Notes: generated from the sequence alone by a model not told the origin. Positions 6,415 to 12,957 are shown, numbered from the stretch's first letter. The stretch: DNA of 14,621 nt from an uncultured Pseudomonadota bacterium (GCA_937891875.1 CALATR010000062.1:1-14621), one strand, 5' to 3'. Numbers and translations are program-made.

Positions 6415-7257
6415 ATGCTCGTACTGCTGATGAGCCTCGCCGCAAACGCCGCCGACTGCAAGAAGCCGGTGTCCCCTTCTGACCTCGAGTCCCTCGCTGA
6501 CGAGGCCACCCTCGCCTGGGCCGCCATGGACCAGGATGGCTTCGAGGAGATTGCGGAGCGCGTCATCGCTGGCGTCGCCTGCCTCGATGAGCCCGTCGCA
6601 CCCGGCCAGGCGGCCAGCGTGCACGGTCTGCGTGGCCTCAAGGCCTTCCTCGACGGGGACGCCGAGGCTGCCAAGATGCACCTGCAAGCTGCCTATGCGG
6701 CCGATCCGGACTACCGGATGTCCACCCGCATCGCCCCGGAGGGCGGAAAGCTGTGGCGCCTCGCCGAGGACGCCCGCGAGATGCTGCCGACCGACGGCAA
6801 GAAGCTGTCCCTGCTCGACGGCGGCACCGTGTGGGTCGACGGCCACGAGAGCGGCAAGCGCGCCGACGATCGCCCGGCCCTGGTCCAGATCGGTGCCGGT
6901 GACCGCACCACCTGGTCGGACCTGCTCGAGCCGGGCGAGGCGTTCAAGCCCCCCGCCGAGGCGCTCGCCTCGCTGCCCACCGACATCCCGGACGTCATCG
7001 ACGAGCCGCGCACCCCGCGCAAGCCGTCGGGCGGTGGTGGTGGCAAGGGCCTGTACATCGCGGCCGGCGGCGCCGGTGCGGTGGCCGCGGGCCTCTTCGG
7101 CACCAGCGCCATCCTGCGGACCCGCTACGACGCCACGCCGTCCCAGGGCCTGCATGACGCCACCAACGGCACCTTCATCGCCAGCACCGGCCTGGCCGCG
7201 GTCACCGGAGGCCTGCTGGCCGCCGCCGTGGTCAAGGGCCGCAAGGCCAGCCGCTAG
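6415..7257 (+). CDS. Exported protein with TPR-like region and C-terminal TM hairpin
   Basis: ATG 6415 has GGAG (6404-6407) at 7 nt and gives 280 residues starting with MLVLLMSLAANA, cut likely after Ala12. That signal lacks a basic n-region; GTG 6391 would add MSPPRRSL and supply it, but its GGAG directly abuts the codon. Residues about 20-110 are helical and TPR-like (SVHGLRGLKAFLDGDAEAAKMHLQAAYAADPDY). A beta segment with VWVDGHESGKRADDRPALVQIG near 142-163 resembles a PEGA motif, then a Pro-rich linker and poly-Gly lead to two hydrophobic helices (GLYIAAGGAGAVAAGLFG and FIASTGLAAVTGGLLAAAVV), ending in basic KGRKASR. I know this architecture from myxobacterial proteins of unknown role. 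The same-strand gene 60 bp downstream also carries a PEGA-like segment, suggesting an operon and possibly a shared envelope complex. Confidence 0.75.
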   Translation: MLVLLMSLAANAADCKKPVSPSDLESLADEATLAWAAMDQDGFEEIAERVIAGVACLDEPVAPGQAASVHGLRGLKAFLDGDAEAAKMHLQAAYAADPDYRMSTRIAPEGGKLWRLAEDAREMLPTDGKKLSLLDGGTVWVDGHESGKRADDRPALVQIGAGDRTTWSDLLEPGEAFKPPAEALASLPTDIPDVIDEPRTPRKPSGGGGGKGLYIAAGGAGAVAAGLFGTSAILRTRYDATPSQGLHDATNGTFIASTGLAAVTGGLLAAAVVKGRKASR

Positions 7258-7286
7258 TCGCTGAAACCCGCTGTGTGATTCCAACC

Positions 7287-7304
7287 GGCGCGGTCCGCCG
7301 CGCC
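7287..7304 (+). promoter_or_regulatory. GC hairpin just before the downstream ribosome-binding site
   Basis: GGCGCGG (7287-7293) and CCGCGCC (7298-7304) form a perfect 7-bp stem with a TCCG loop, 2 nt before GGAG 7307-7310. No T-run follows, so it is more likely an mRNA-processing or translation-tuning element between the two genes than an intrinsic terminator. Confidence 0.45.
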
Positions 7305-7317
7305 CTGGAGACCCACC

Positions 7318-8640
7318 ATGTTCGTCCCGCCCCGCCCCATGTCCGACCCCGAGGATCCGAGCGATCTTCCGCGTGCGACCAGCGCTCCGCCCCCTCCGCC
7401 CCGCCGGAAGGATGCCGCCGACGCTCCGCCGCCCCCGCCCGTGCCCACCCCGCCCGTGGCCGCCGCCGCAGACGACGACGATCTCGACCTCGAGCTCGAC
7501 GATCCGGTCGGCGAGGGCGACACCATCGTCGCCCCGGTCGACGACGAGGACGCGGACGCCGAGGAGGTGGTCGCACCGCCGCCAGTGAGCGCCAGGCCAG
7601 CTGCTCCGGCCCCGCCGCCGCTCCCCGCGAAGGGCAAGCCGGCCGCCGCGAAGAGCGCGCCCCCCGCGCTGCCCGAGGCCGAGCCCACGGTGGCTCCCGA
7701 CGACGGCGAGGCTGCCGCCGCCGCACCGCCCCCTCCTCCCAAGAAGGCCACCAAGAAGGCGGTGAAGCAGCCCGCCAAGGCGGCGGCGCCTGCTCCGGCA
7801 GAGGGGGGCGACGCGCCTCCCAAGAAGAAGAAGCGCGGCATCGGCTGCATCGTCGGCGTCGTCGCGGCGCTGCTCATCGGCGGCATCGTGATCGTCGGTG
7901 GCGCGGCGGTGGTCGGCATCGGCGCGGGTGCGGTCTACTGGGTCGCCAGCGTCGACGACGGCGGTGGCCCGCCCAACCGCTTCGCCGAGCTGGTCGACGA
8001 GGTGGACGAGGTCGACCCGATGGACGAGGCCCCGGAGGTCGAGGCCCCGGACGACCTCGACGAAGACGGCCTCGTCGAGGACACCGACGCCATGGCCGAG
8101 GACACCGACGCCATGACGGACAGCACCGAGCCCGGCGCCGATGAGCAGGGCTCCGATGAGGGCACCTCGGCAGGCGGCACCTCGGGCGGTTCCACCACCG
8201 GCCGCACCACCACCGGCCGCACCACCACCGGCAATCGCACCTCGGGCGGCACGTCGGGCAACCGGACCTCCTCCGGCAGCGATCGCACCTCGGGCAATCG
8301 CGGCACCGGCGGCGAGGTCGATCTCCTCGCAGAAGAACCCGCGGGGGGGACCGCGGGCACGTCGACCCCTGGCGGGGCTGTCGAGCGCGTGACCCGGTCC
8401 TCCTCGTCCGGGCTCTCCGCCTCGGACGGCGGCACCATCAAGATCAGCGGCGCCCAGTCCGCCAAGCTGGTCGGCGACGGGACCTACAAGATCCCCGGCG
8501 TCGTGCCCCCGGGCAGGTACGACCTCATCGTCACCTTCCCCGGCGAGCAGCCCGTGGAGGTGGCCAAGGTCCGCGTCAAGAAGGGCGAGACCACCTCGAT
8601 CAACTGCAACGCCGCCATGGGGCTGTGCCGGGTGCAGTAG
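7318..8640 (+). CDS. Disordered Pro/Ala-rich single-TM protein with PEGA-like C-terminus
   Basis: ATG 7318 has GGAG (7307-7310) at 7 nt. An internal ATG at 7339 (MSDPEDP) is a possible alternative. The 440 residues split into clear zones. Residues 1-165 are disordered, Pro/Ala-rich with acidic patches, and probably cytoplasmic. A KKKKR cluster at 169-173 leads into one long glycine/valine-rich TM segment (about 175-212). An Asp/Glu-rich stretch follows (about 222-275), then a Thr/Ser/Gly/Arg repeat zone with TTGR and TSGNR units to about 330. The last about 75 residues are beta-rich (IPGVVPPGRYDLIVTF, VAKVRVKKGETTSIN) and end in a paired-Cys tail (C430 and C437). This looks like the non-kinase part of myxobacterial Ser/Thr kinases, but no kinase domain is present. 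Function unknown. Short in-frame DNA repeats (8077-8118 and around 8200-8235) suggest repeat slippage. Confidence 0.75.
   Translation: MFVPPRPMSDPEDPSDLPRATSAPPPPPRRKDAADAPPPPPVPTPPVAAAADDDDLDLELDDPVGEGDTIVAPVDDEDADAEEVVAPPPVSARPAAPAPPPLPAKGKPAAAKSAPPALPEAEPTVAPDDGEAAAAAPPPPPKKATKKAVKQPAKAAAPAPAEGGDAPPKKKKRGIGCIVGVVAALLIGGIVIVGGAAVVGIGAGAVYWVASVDDGGGPPNRFAELVDEVDEVDPMDEAPEVEAPDDLDEDGLVEDTDAMAEDTDAMTDSTEPGADEQGSDEGTSAGGTSGGSTTGRTTTGRTTTGNRTSGGTSGNRTSSGSDRTSGNRGTGGEVDLLAEEPAGGTAGTSTPGGAVERVTRSSSSGLSASDGGTIKISGAQSAKLVGDGTYKIPGVVPPGRYDLIVTFPGEQPVEVAKVRVKKGETTSINCNAAMGLCRVQ
8077..8118 (+). repeat. 21-bp in-frame tandem duplication inside the disordered protein gene
   Basis: The unit at 8077-8097 (encoding EDTDAMA) is repeated at 8098-8118 (EDTDAMT) with two base differences at the end. 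It lengthens the acidic linker without shifting frame. Confidence 0.8.
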
Positions 8641-8651
8641 AGAGGCGGTCG

Positions 8652-8687
8652 GCCGGTGGTGGCTCTGGGGCCGGTGGTGACTCGGGG
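8652..8687 (+). repeat. GCCGGTGGTG(G/A)CTC tandem pair, third copy at 8768
   Basis: Two near-identical 18-19 bp copies of GCCGGTGGTGnCTCnGGGG sit side by side (sharing a G at 8670), directly after the upstream stop codon. A third lies at 8768-8785 (GCCGGTGGTGCTCAGGGG). Confidence 0.65.
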
Positions 8688-8831
8688 CGGCACTCGGCAC
8701 AGAGGCTCAGAGGCACAGAGGTCTGACAGAGGAGGAAGGGACTGGCGAGTCGGCGATCGGCCGGCTCGCCGGTGGTGCTCAGGGGACTTGAAGAGCGGTT
8801 CCTCGCGCTGGGGGTGCATCACTCGACCCCA

Positions 8832-8845
8832 CTTGCCCGGGCAAG
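8832..8845. repeat. Perfect 14-bp palindrome CTTGCCCGGGCAAG
   Basis: It is self-complementary over 14 bp; a second copy, perfect over 12 bp, lies at 9050-9061 (TTGCCCGGGCAA). Each overlaps the start of a copy of the 24-bp motif, so they could be operator-like or element-end sequences. Confidence 0.7.
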
Positions 8846-8862
8846 GGGGTGCCAGTGAACAC
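8839..8862 (+). repeat. 24-bp motif, copy 1 (most diverged)
   Basis: Begins GGGCAAGGGG and ends AGTGAACAC. It matches the other copies best at the two ends (GGGCAA and TGAACAC). Confidence 0.55.
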
Positions 8863-8869
8863 CGGCCGG

Positions 8870-8893
8870 GGGCAACCCCGTTGATTTGAACAC
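8870..8893 (+). repeat. 24-bp motif, copy 2
   Basis: Begins GGGCAACCCCG and ends GATTTGAACAC. It differs from copy 3 (opposite strand) at a single base. Confidence 0.75.
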
Positions 8894-9000
8894 TTTGGGG
8901 GCGTGCGGCCGATGGCGCGACCGAGGGGCGGGCGATTCCTGGCGTTGTATCGTGAGTCGTGCACGTCACCGGGCCGCTCGAGCCCTCTTGGACGCGCCAG

Positions 9001-9024
9001 GTGTTCAAATCACCGGGGTTGCCC
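9001..9024 (-). repeat. 24-bp motif, copy 3, inverted
   Basis: Read on the minus strand it begins GGGCAACCCCG and ends GATTTGAACAC. With copy 2 it forms the loop-proximal stem of the palindrome. Confidence 0.75.
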
Positions 9025-9055
9025 TCGCCGGGTGTGCAGTCGGGCGGACTTGCCC

Positions 9056-9079
9056 GGGCAACCCCGGCCGAGTGAACAC
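9056..9079 (+). repeat. 24-bp motif, copy 4
   Basis: Begins GGGCAACCCCG and ends GAGTGAACAC. It shares both ends with copies 2 and 3 and differs in the middle. Confidence 0.65.
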
Positions 9080-9150
9080 GGCCATTCCTCTCGGCAGAAG
9101 CAGGCGCTCGAACCCGACCTCTGTGAACCTCTCTGTGCCTCTGGGCCTCT

Positions 9151-9260
9151 GTGCCGCGCACCGCCTCGAAGTGCGGACGTCTTCCGCGCACCGCCTCGAA
9201 GCACGGACGCTTCCGCGCACCGCCCCGAACCACGGACGGCTTCCGCGCACCGCTCCGGCC
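9151..9260 (+). repeat. 29-30 bp tandem repeat, about 3.7 copies
   Basis: Units at 9151-9180, 9181-9209, 9210-9239 and the partial 9240-9260 each contain CCGCGCACCGC, a C(T/C)CGAA core and a CGGACG end; the last unit breaks off after CCGCTCCGG. Successive units are near-identical with no unique spacer, so this is a minisatellite and not a CRISPR array. It stops 7 bp before the stop codon of the leftward lipoprotein gene. Confidence 0.8.
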
Positions 9261-9267
9261 ACCGCCC

Positions 9268-10053
9268 CTACTGCCGCCGCTTCTGGCTCGACATGCCGCT
9301 CGCGTTGATGTCGTACCAGCCGTCCTCCTCGGCCATCGCCTCGGCCGGTGATGGGGCGCTCCACAGGGAGGGCTCGTAGGTCATGCGGTCGACGGCGAGC
9401 AGGTCGTCGACGCCGACCTCGATGGACGGGGGGCCGAGGCGGAGGGACAGGGTCAGGGTGTCGGTGGCGATGGTGCCGTTGAGCACGGTGCCGGTGGTGA
9501 GCTGGACCCGCCAGCGGCCCTGGTCGTCGAGGGGGCGCAGGCTCTCGATCTCCTGGAGCAGGGGGGAGAGCTGGCCGAGCTGGGTGTCGAGCGGGAGCAC
9601 GGTCTCGGCGGCGTCCACGAAGACGTCGTCGCCGAAGGCGGTCTTGACGCGGAAGGTGCCGGCGTCGGGGAAGGCGGCCTCGCCGGTGAGCTGCAGGCGC
9701 TGCACCTGGGCCATCGGGAGCGCGACCGCGGTGACGCCGCCGCCGATGGCGATGTCCACGTCCAGCTCGGGCTCGGACCAGCGGCCGACGAGCTCGCTGC
9801 CGTCGCGGAGCCAGACCCGGACGTGGTCACCGCTGCCAGCGAGATCCTGGCCCTCGACGGGCTCGACCTCGCCGATGTCGGCCAGGGGGATGTCGAGGGC
9901 GCCGAGCGGGCTGTCCAGCGTGAGCAGCCCCTCGTTGACGTCGCCGACGAGGAACTGACCCTCGTCGAGGGTGACCCTCACCGGGGTGGGCTCGCCGGCG
10001 GGGGTGAGACAGCCCGCGAGGGGGAGCAGGATGACCAGGGACAGGCTTCGCAT
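9268..10053 (-). CDS. Lipoprotein of four tandem beta repeats
   Basis: ATG 10053 is preceded by GGAGG at 6 nt and gives a 261-residue product with the lipobox LAGC (signal MRSLSLVILLPLAGC, C15). The mature part is four repeats of about 42-45 residues at roughly 25-66, 78-122, 133-175 and 181-224. Each follows the pattern RVxLxxGxxLxG, then a LxL strand, then LP(M/L)xxIxxLxP, as seen in VRVTLDEGQFLVG, VRVWLRDGSELVG, FRVKTAFGDDVFV and WRVQLTTGTVLNG. This alternating strand pattern suggests small Sm-like or SH3-like barrels, or a shared beta sheet. The C-terminal 37 residues contain WYDINASGMSSQKRRQ and look flexible. I do not recognise the family. It lies 29 bp after a membrane-protein gene on the same strand, so the two are probably co-transcribed. 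Confidence 0.75.
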   Translation of the reverse strand: MRSLSLVILLPLAGCLTPAGEPTPVRVTLDEGQFLVGDVNEGLLTLDSPLGALDIPLADIGEVEPVEGQDLAGSGDHVRVWLRDGSELVGRWSEPELDVDIAIGGGVTAVALPMAQVQRLQLTGEAAFPDAGTFRVKTAFGDDVFVDAAETVLPLDTQLGQLSPLLQEIESLRPLDDQGRWRVQLTTGTVLNGTIATDTLTLSLRLGPPSIEVGVDDLLAVDRMTYEPSLWSAPSPAEAMAEEDGWYDINASGMSSQKRRQ

Positions 10054-10082
10054 GGTGGACCTCCACCGAGCGTGACCCGCCG

Positions 10083-10640
10083 TCAGCCGCCCGGTTCCGC
10101 CACTGCCGCCTCGGCCTCGTCACCATCTGTCGTCGCCAGCTCGGCGTCGGCGGACGAGGTGCCTCGGGACAGGGCCAGGGCGGTGTGCACGAGCAGGGAG
10201 ACCGTGCCCCAGGCCAGGCCGACCACGACCCCCATGTCGACGATGCCGCGCCAGGGCTGCTCGAGCAGGCGCACGACCAGGATCAGGCAGACGACCGCGA
10301 TCAGCACGCCCCAGCTGACCAGCAGGCGGCGCCGGGTGGCCTGGATGAGGCCCATCGCGAACATCGGCGCGAGCACCAGCCGCAGCACGGTCGTGTGCTC
10401 GCGCAGCACCAGCAGGCGCGCGGCGACCATGGGCGAGAAGCGTTGCTGGAAACCGCGATATCCCTCGGTGTAGGCCATGAAGCCGACCCAGGCGCCCGCG
10501 ATGGCCCACTGCCACCAGGCCATGCCGCCCACGATCGCCTCGTAGGCGAGGGGAGACAGGCTCACCAGCGCCCGGCCCAGGAGTGCGAGCACGCCGAGCA
10601 GGCCCCAGACCACGGCCAGGTTGCGGAGCAGCGGAGACAT
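10083..10640 (-). CDS. Five-TM membrane protein of unknown function
   Basis: I start at ATG 10640 (MSPLLRN), just before the first hydrophobic helix. The frame is open to ATG 10763, but that extension is basic, lacks structure and would cross the divergent gene's start. No strong Shine-Dalgarno is visible for ATG 10640. The 185-residue protein has about five TM helices: NLAVVWGLLGVLALLGRAL, WAIAGAWVGFMAY, LRLVLAPMFAMGLIQA, LLVSWGVLIAVVCLILVV and IVDMGVVVGLAWGTVSLLVH. Between TM2 and TM3 lies a loop, TEGYRGFQQRFSPMVAARLL, which looks like a conserved motif. The C-terminal tail is acidic and Ala-rich. The family is not known to me. It is the first gene of a leftward pair with the four-repeat lipoprotein, and is divergent from the DUF2914 gene across a 100-bp spacer. 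Confidence 0.72.
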   Translation of the reverse strand: MSPLLRNLAVVWGLLGVLALLGRALVSLSPLAYEAIVGGMAWWQWAIAGAWVGFMAYTEGYRGFQQRFSPMVAARLLVLREHTTVLRLVLAPMFAMGLIQATRRRLLVSWGVLIAVVCLILVVRLLEQPWRGIVDMGVVVGLAWGTVSLLVHTALALSRGTSSADAELATTDGDEAEAAVAEPGG

Positions 10641-10740
10641 GGGGTGCCCTGTGCCGCGCGGGGAGCGTCGGAGCAAGCGCGCACGCCCCTGCGCCGCGAT
10701 CCGGTGCGGGCGATCCGGTCGCGAGGGGGTATCGACCTGC

Positions 10741-12093
10741 ATGCTCGACACCCTGCGCGCCACCGTGACCGACCGGGTCTGGGAGCCCCTGCCGGCCCCG
10801 ATGAAGTCTGGCCTGCTCGTCAGCTATGCGGCCATGGGCCCGGTGCTCTTCGTCGGCGGCTTTGCCTGGGACGCGCTGACGCTCTCCCGGATCGACGCGC
10901 TGTTCGACAACCTCTTCCTCGGCGCCTACCTCGTGCTGCTCGCGGTCGCGCTCGTGCTGCACCAGCGCGCTCGGGATCGCCGCCTGCCGCGCTTCATGCT
11001 GCCCGCCGGCTGGGTCTTCCGCCTCGCGGTGCACTTCTTCTTCGGCGGCCTGCTCTCCGCCTACGTCGTCTACTACCTGCGCAGCGCCACCTTCGGCCGC
11101 ACGCTCCTCTTCCTGGGCCTGCTCGCCGGGCTCCTCTTCGCGAACGAGTTCCTGCAGCGCTTCTTCCGCGGCGCCGGCATCCGCCTGCTGCTCTACCTCT
11201 TCTGCGCCTTCAGCTTCCTGCTGTTCTGGATCCCGGTCGCCACCGGTCTCATCGGCCGGGGCGTGTGGGCGCTTGCCGCGATCGGCGCGTTCGTGCTCAC
11301 CGCCCTCGTGCGCCTGGCCATGGACGTCAGCCCCGGCTCCCTGCCCGGCATGGTCCGCCGCCTGGCCACCGACGTCGCCCGCGTGGCCACCCACCTGAGC
11401 GGCCGGAACGCAGCCTCAAACGCCGAACCTGAGGTCGACCCCGAGCCCGACCCCGACGACGGCCTCTCCGCCACCCCCGATCCCGCCGCCGCCCGGATCG
11501 CCCTCGACCGCATCCGCCGCGACCCCATCGCTCGCCTGCGCTGGCAGCTTGCCCCGGCGCTGGCGTGGGCCAGCTCCGGGTTCTCCTGGCTCGCCCTGCT
11601 GCTGGTGCTCTTCCTGCTCGATCTGGGCGGCATGATCCCGCCGGTGCCCATCTCGGTGCTCACCATGGGCGTCTACCGCGACGTACAGCACACAGGCGAC
11701 GGCGCGGAGCTCACCTACGCCCAGCCGCCGTGGTGGCGCTTCTGGGACACCGACAACAGTCGCTTCGTGCTCTACGGCGACGATCGCGTCTGCGTCTTTG
11801 CGCCGGTCTACGCGCCGCGCGGCATCCATCCCCGGCTGTACCACCGCTGGGAGCGCTGGAATGCCGAGGCGGGCGCGTGGGAGTGGACCGGCGACCGCGG
11901 CACCTGGGTGCGAGCCCGCGGCGGGCGAGACGACGGATCGCCTCACCACACCTGCAAGCGCAACGGGCTGCAGCCCGGGCCCTGGCGGGTCACGGTCGAG
12001 ACCGAGGACGGCCGGGTCGTCGCCACCCATCGCCTGACGATGGTGGCGGGGGGCCAGGGGGAGCCCACGCTCGTGACCCGCCCCTGGCCGTGA
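10741..12093 (+). CDS. Multi-TM protein with C-terminal DUF2914 (DUF5924/DUF2914 type)
   Basis: ATG 10741 fits the start of a 450-residue protein; a GAGGGGG lies about 12 nt upstream, rather far for a ribosome-binding site. Residues about 25-215 hold six or more TM helices, including SGLLVSYAAMGPVLFVGGFA, LGAYLVLLAVALVL, LAVHFFFGGLLSAYVVYYL and LLLYLFCAFSFLLFWI. An acidic cytoplasmic-type loop (EPEVDPEPDPDDG) separates them from a further TM helix (WLALLLVLFLLDLGGMIP, about 285-302). The C-terminal 140 residues resemble DUF2914, with LYHRWERWNA, a DRGTWVRARGG segment and PGPWRVTVETEDGRVVATH. That combination matches the DUF5924 plus DUF2914 membrane proteins of proteobacteria, whose role is unknown. 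The DUF2914 part should face the periplasm if the TM count is odd. It converges on the acidic lipoprotein with 7 bp between stops. Confidence 0.78.
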   Translation: MLDTLRATVTDRVWEPLPAPMKSGLLVSYAAMGPVLFVGGFAWDALTLSRIDALFDNLFLGAYLVLLAVALVLHQRARDRRLPRFMLPAGWVFRLAVHFFFGGLLSAYVVYYLRSATFGRTLLFLGLLAGLLFANEFLQRFFRGAGIRLLLYLFCAFSFLLFWIPVATGLIGRGVWALAAIGAFVLTALVRLAMDVSPGSLPGMVRRLATDVARVATHLSGRNAASNAEPEVDPEPDPDDGLSATPDPAAARIALDRIRRDPIARLRWQLAPALAWASSGFSWLALLLVLFLLDLGGMIPPVPISVLTMGVYRDVQHTGDGAELTYAQPPWWRFWDTDNSRFVLYGDDRVCVFAPVYAPRGIHPRLYHRWERWNAEAGAWEWTGDRGTWVRARGGRDDGSPHHTCKRNGLQPGPWRVTVETEDGRVVATHRLTMVAGGQGEPTLVTRPWP

Positions 12094-12100
12094 GACCCGT

Positions 12101-12841
12101 CTAGCGGCGTCGCTCGTTGCCGGCGTCGCGGTAGGCGTCGTCCACGCCGTCGAACCCCGAGTGGTCCGCGCTGGTCATGAACGCGTCGAGCGGGATCGTG
12201 ACGGTCTGCTCGATGGTGGCCTCGACCAGGCAGGGCTCGGCGGCGCAGTCGTTCTCGTCCGAGTAGTTGACCTGCTCGCCCTCGAGGAAGACCGGGGCGT
12301 CGTCGAAGAGCTGGCCGGTGAACAGGCCGACCTCGTCCGAGATCCAGGTGTCGCTCTCGGTGACGGTCGAGGTGCCCTCGGTGCGGATCAGCATGTCGCC
12401 GGTCGCGGTCTTGCCAGAGATGTCGAGCACGACGACGTAGGTGGTCGTCGTGTTCTGGGTCTGGGTGTAGTCGTAGCCGCTGGTGTGGCTCTGGGTCTCG
12501 GTGGTGTCCTGGAAGTACTCCCACTCGAAGCGCCAGTTTCCACCCGACTTCTCGCCGACGTAGATCTCGCCGTCCATGACGAGGTACTTCTCGCCCTTGG
12601 GGCCGTCGAGGATCTCGCCAAAACCAGCGGAGTCGCTGCGCTCACCGGTCTCGGTGACGGTCCACTCGGAGTCCGGGTTGTCGCCCGGCTCGGGGCAGGA
12701 CGCCTCGTTGAGGTTCTCGTTGCAGACGAAGTTGGACTCGGTGATCTCGGCTTCGCCGAACGTGAACAGCCACACGGCCTCGGGGCCGCTGCAGGCGGAC
12801 AGGGCAAGCAGGCCTGCCCCCAGCATGATCGTGTTTCGCAT
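12101..12841 (-). CDS. Acidic lipoprotein of unknown function
   Basis: ATG 12841 is preceded by GGAGGAGAG, giving a strong ribosome-binding site. The 246-residue product opens with a lipoprotein signal MRNTIMLGAGLLALSAC (lipobox LSAC, C17). The mature chain is acidic and Thr/Ser-rich. It has a beta-rich core (KYLVMDGEIYVGEKSGGNWRF, then FEWEYFQDTTETQSHTSGYD and TTTTYVVVLDISGKTATGDM) and Cys pairs around 40-50 (FVCNENLNEASC) and 200-206 (ENDCAAEPC) that could form disulfides. A basic GNERRR tail ends it. Aromatic and Thr alternation suggests an exposed beta sandwich. I do not recognise the family and see no catalytic motif. It is divergent from the histidine kinase gene, so it could be a kinase target or sensor partner (inference only). 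Confidence 0.72.
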   Translation of the reverse strand: MRNTIMLGAGLLALSACSGPEAVWLFTFGEAEITESNFVCNENLNEASCPEPGDNPDSEWTVTETGERSDSAGFGEILDGPKGEKYLVMDGEIYVGEKSGGNWRFEWEYFQDTTETQSHTSGYDYTQTQNTTTTYVVVLDISGKTATGDMLIRTEGTSTVTESDTWISDEVGLFTGQLFDDAPVFLEGEQVNYSDENDCAAEPCLVEATIEQTVTIPLDAFMTSADHSGFDGVDDAYRDAGNERRR

Positions 12842-12905
12842 CTCTCCTCCAACGGAGTCAGGTTCCGAGCGCCCATACCCGGTTCGTGAGCGAAGCGGTC
12901 CCCCT

Positions 12906-12927
12906 GGGACATGCAGCTACATGTTCC
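12906..12927. promoter_or_regulatory. Inverted repeat in the divergent lipoprotein/kinase intergenic region
   Basis: GGGACATG (12906-12913) and CATGTTCC (12920-12927) are inverted copies (7 of 8 pairs) around a 6-bp spacer. The spacing fits an operator half-site pair. It lies midway in the 128-bp spacer between the divergent genes. Confidence 0.35.
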
Positions 12928-12957
12928 GGTCCCCTGAGCCGACACCCGAAGGGGACC
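12928..12957 (+). promoter_or_regulatory. 8-bp-stem hairpin upstream of the kinase gene
   Basis: GGTCCCCT (12928-12935) and AGGGGACC (12950-12957) pair perfectly across a 14-nt loop, ending 12 nt before ATG 12970. No T-run follows. It could be a leader hairpin or part of a repeated CGGTCCCC operator (a second CGGTCCCC starts at 12896). Confidence 0.4.

Larger units (their letters stand above)
8696..9155. repeat. 460-bp interrupted palindrome with nested arms
   Basis: The outer arms 8696-8720 and 9131-9155 pair at 24 of 25 positions and consist of 8-bp units of the type ACAGAGGC. The inner arms 8833-8893 and 9001-9061 pair at 49 of 61 positions by hand count, with the best match in the 24 bp next to the loop (23 of 24). 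The two arm pairs do not share an axis: an extra 43 bp lies on the left between outer and inner arms. The loop 8894-9000 is about 107 bp. No gene is inside. Confidence 0.7.
8641..9267. other. 627-bp gene-free repeat island
   Basis: This gap between the disordered-protein gene and the four-repeat lipoprotein gene, which converge on it, holds no convincing gene. Open frames exist on both strands but their codons follow the DNA repeats, not a protein pattern. It contains three GCCGGTGGTG-type copies, a large interrupted palindrome, four copies of a 24-bp motif and a 29-30 bp tandem repeat. The base pattern (for example GTATCGTGAGTCGTGC near 8946) is less GC-skewed than flanking genes. Confidence 0.7.

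Noticed and set aside
6325..8700. Very long open frame on the minus strand continuing the glycan-binding lipoprotein frame upstream
   Set aside because: It runs antisense to two well-supported genes and its composition is G/R/A-rich shadow sequence. Ribosome-binding site and lipoprotein signal place the real start at 6324.
9151..9260. Possible CRISPR array
   Set aside because: Units are near-identical along their full 29-30 bp with no unique spacers, and no cas genes are nearby.
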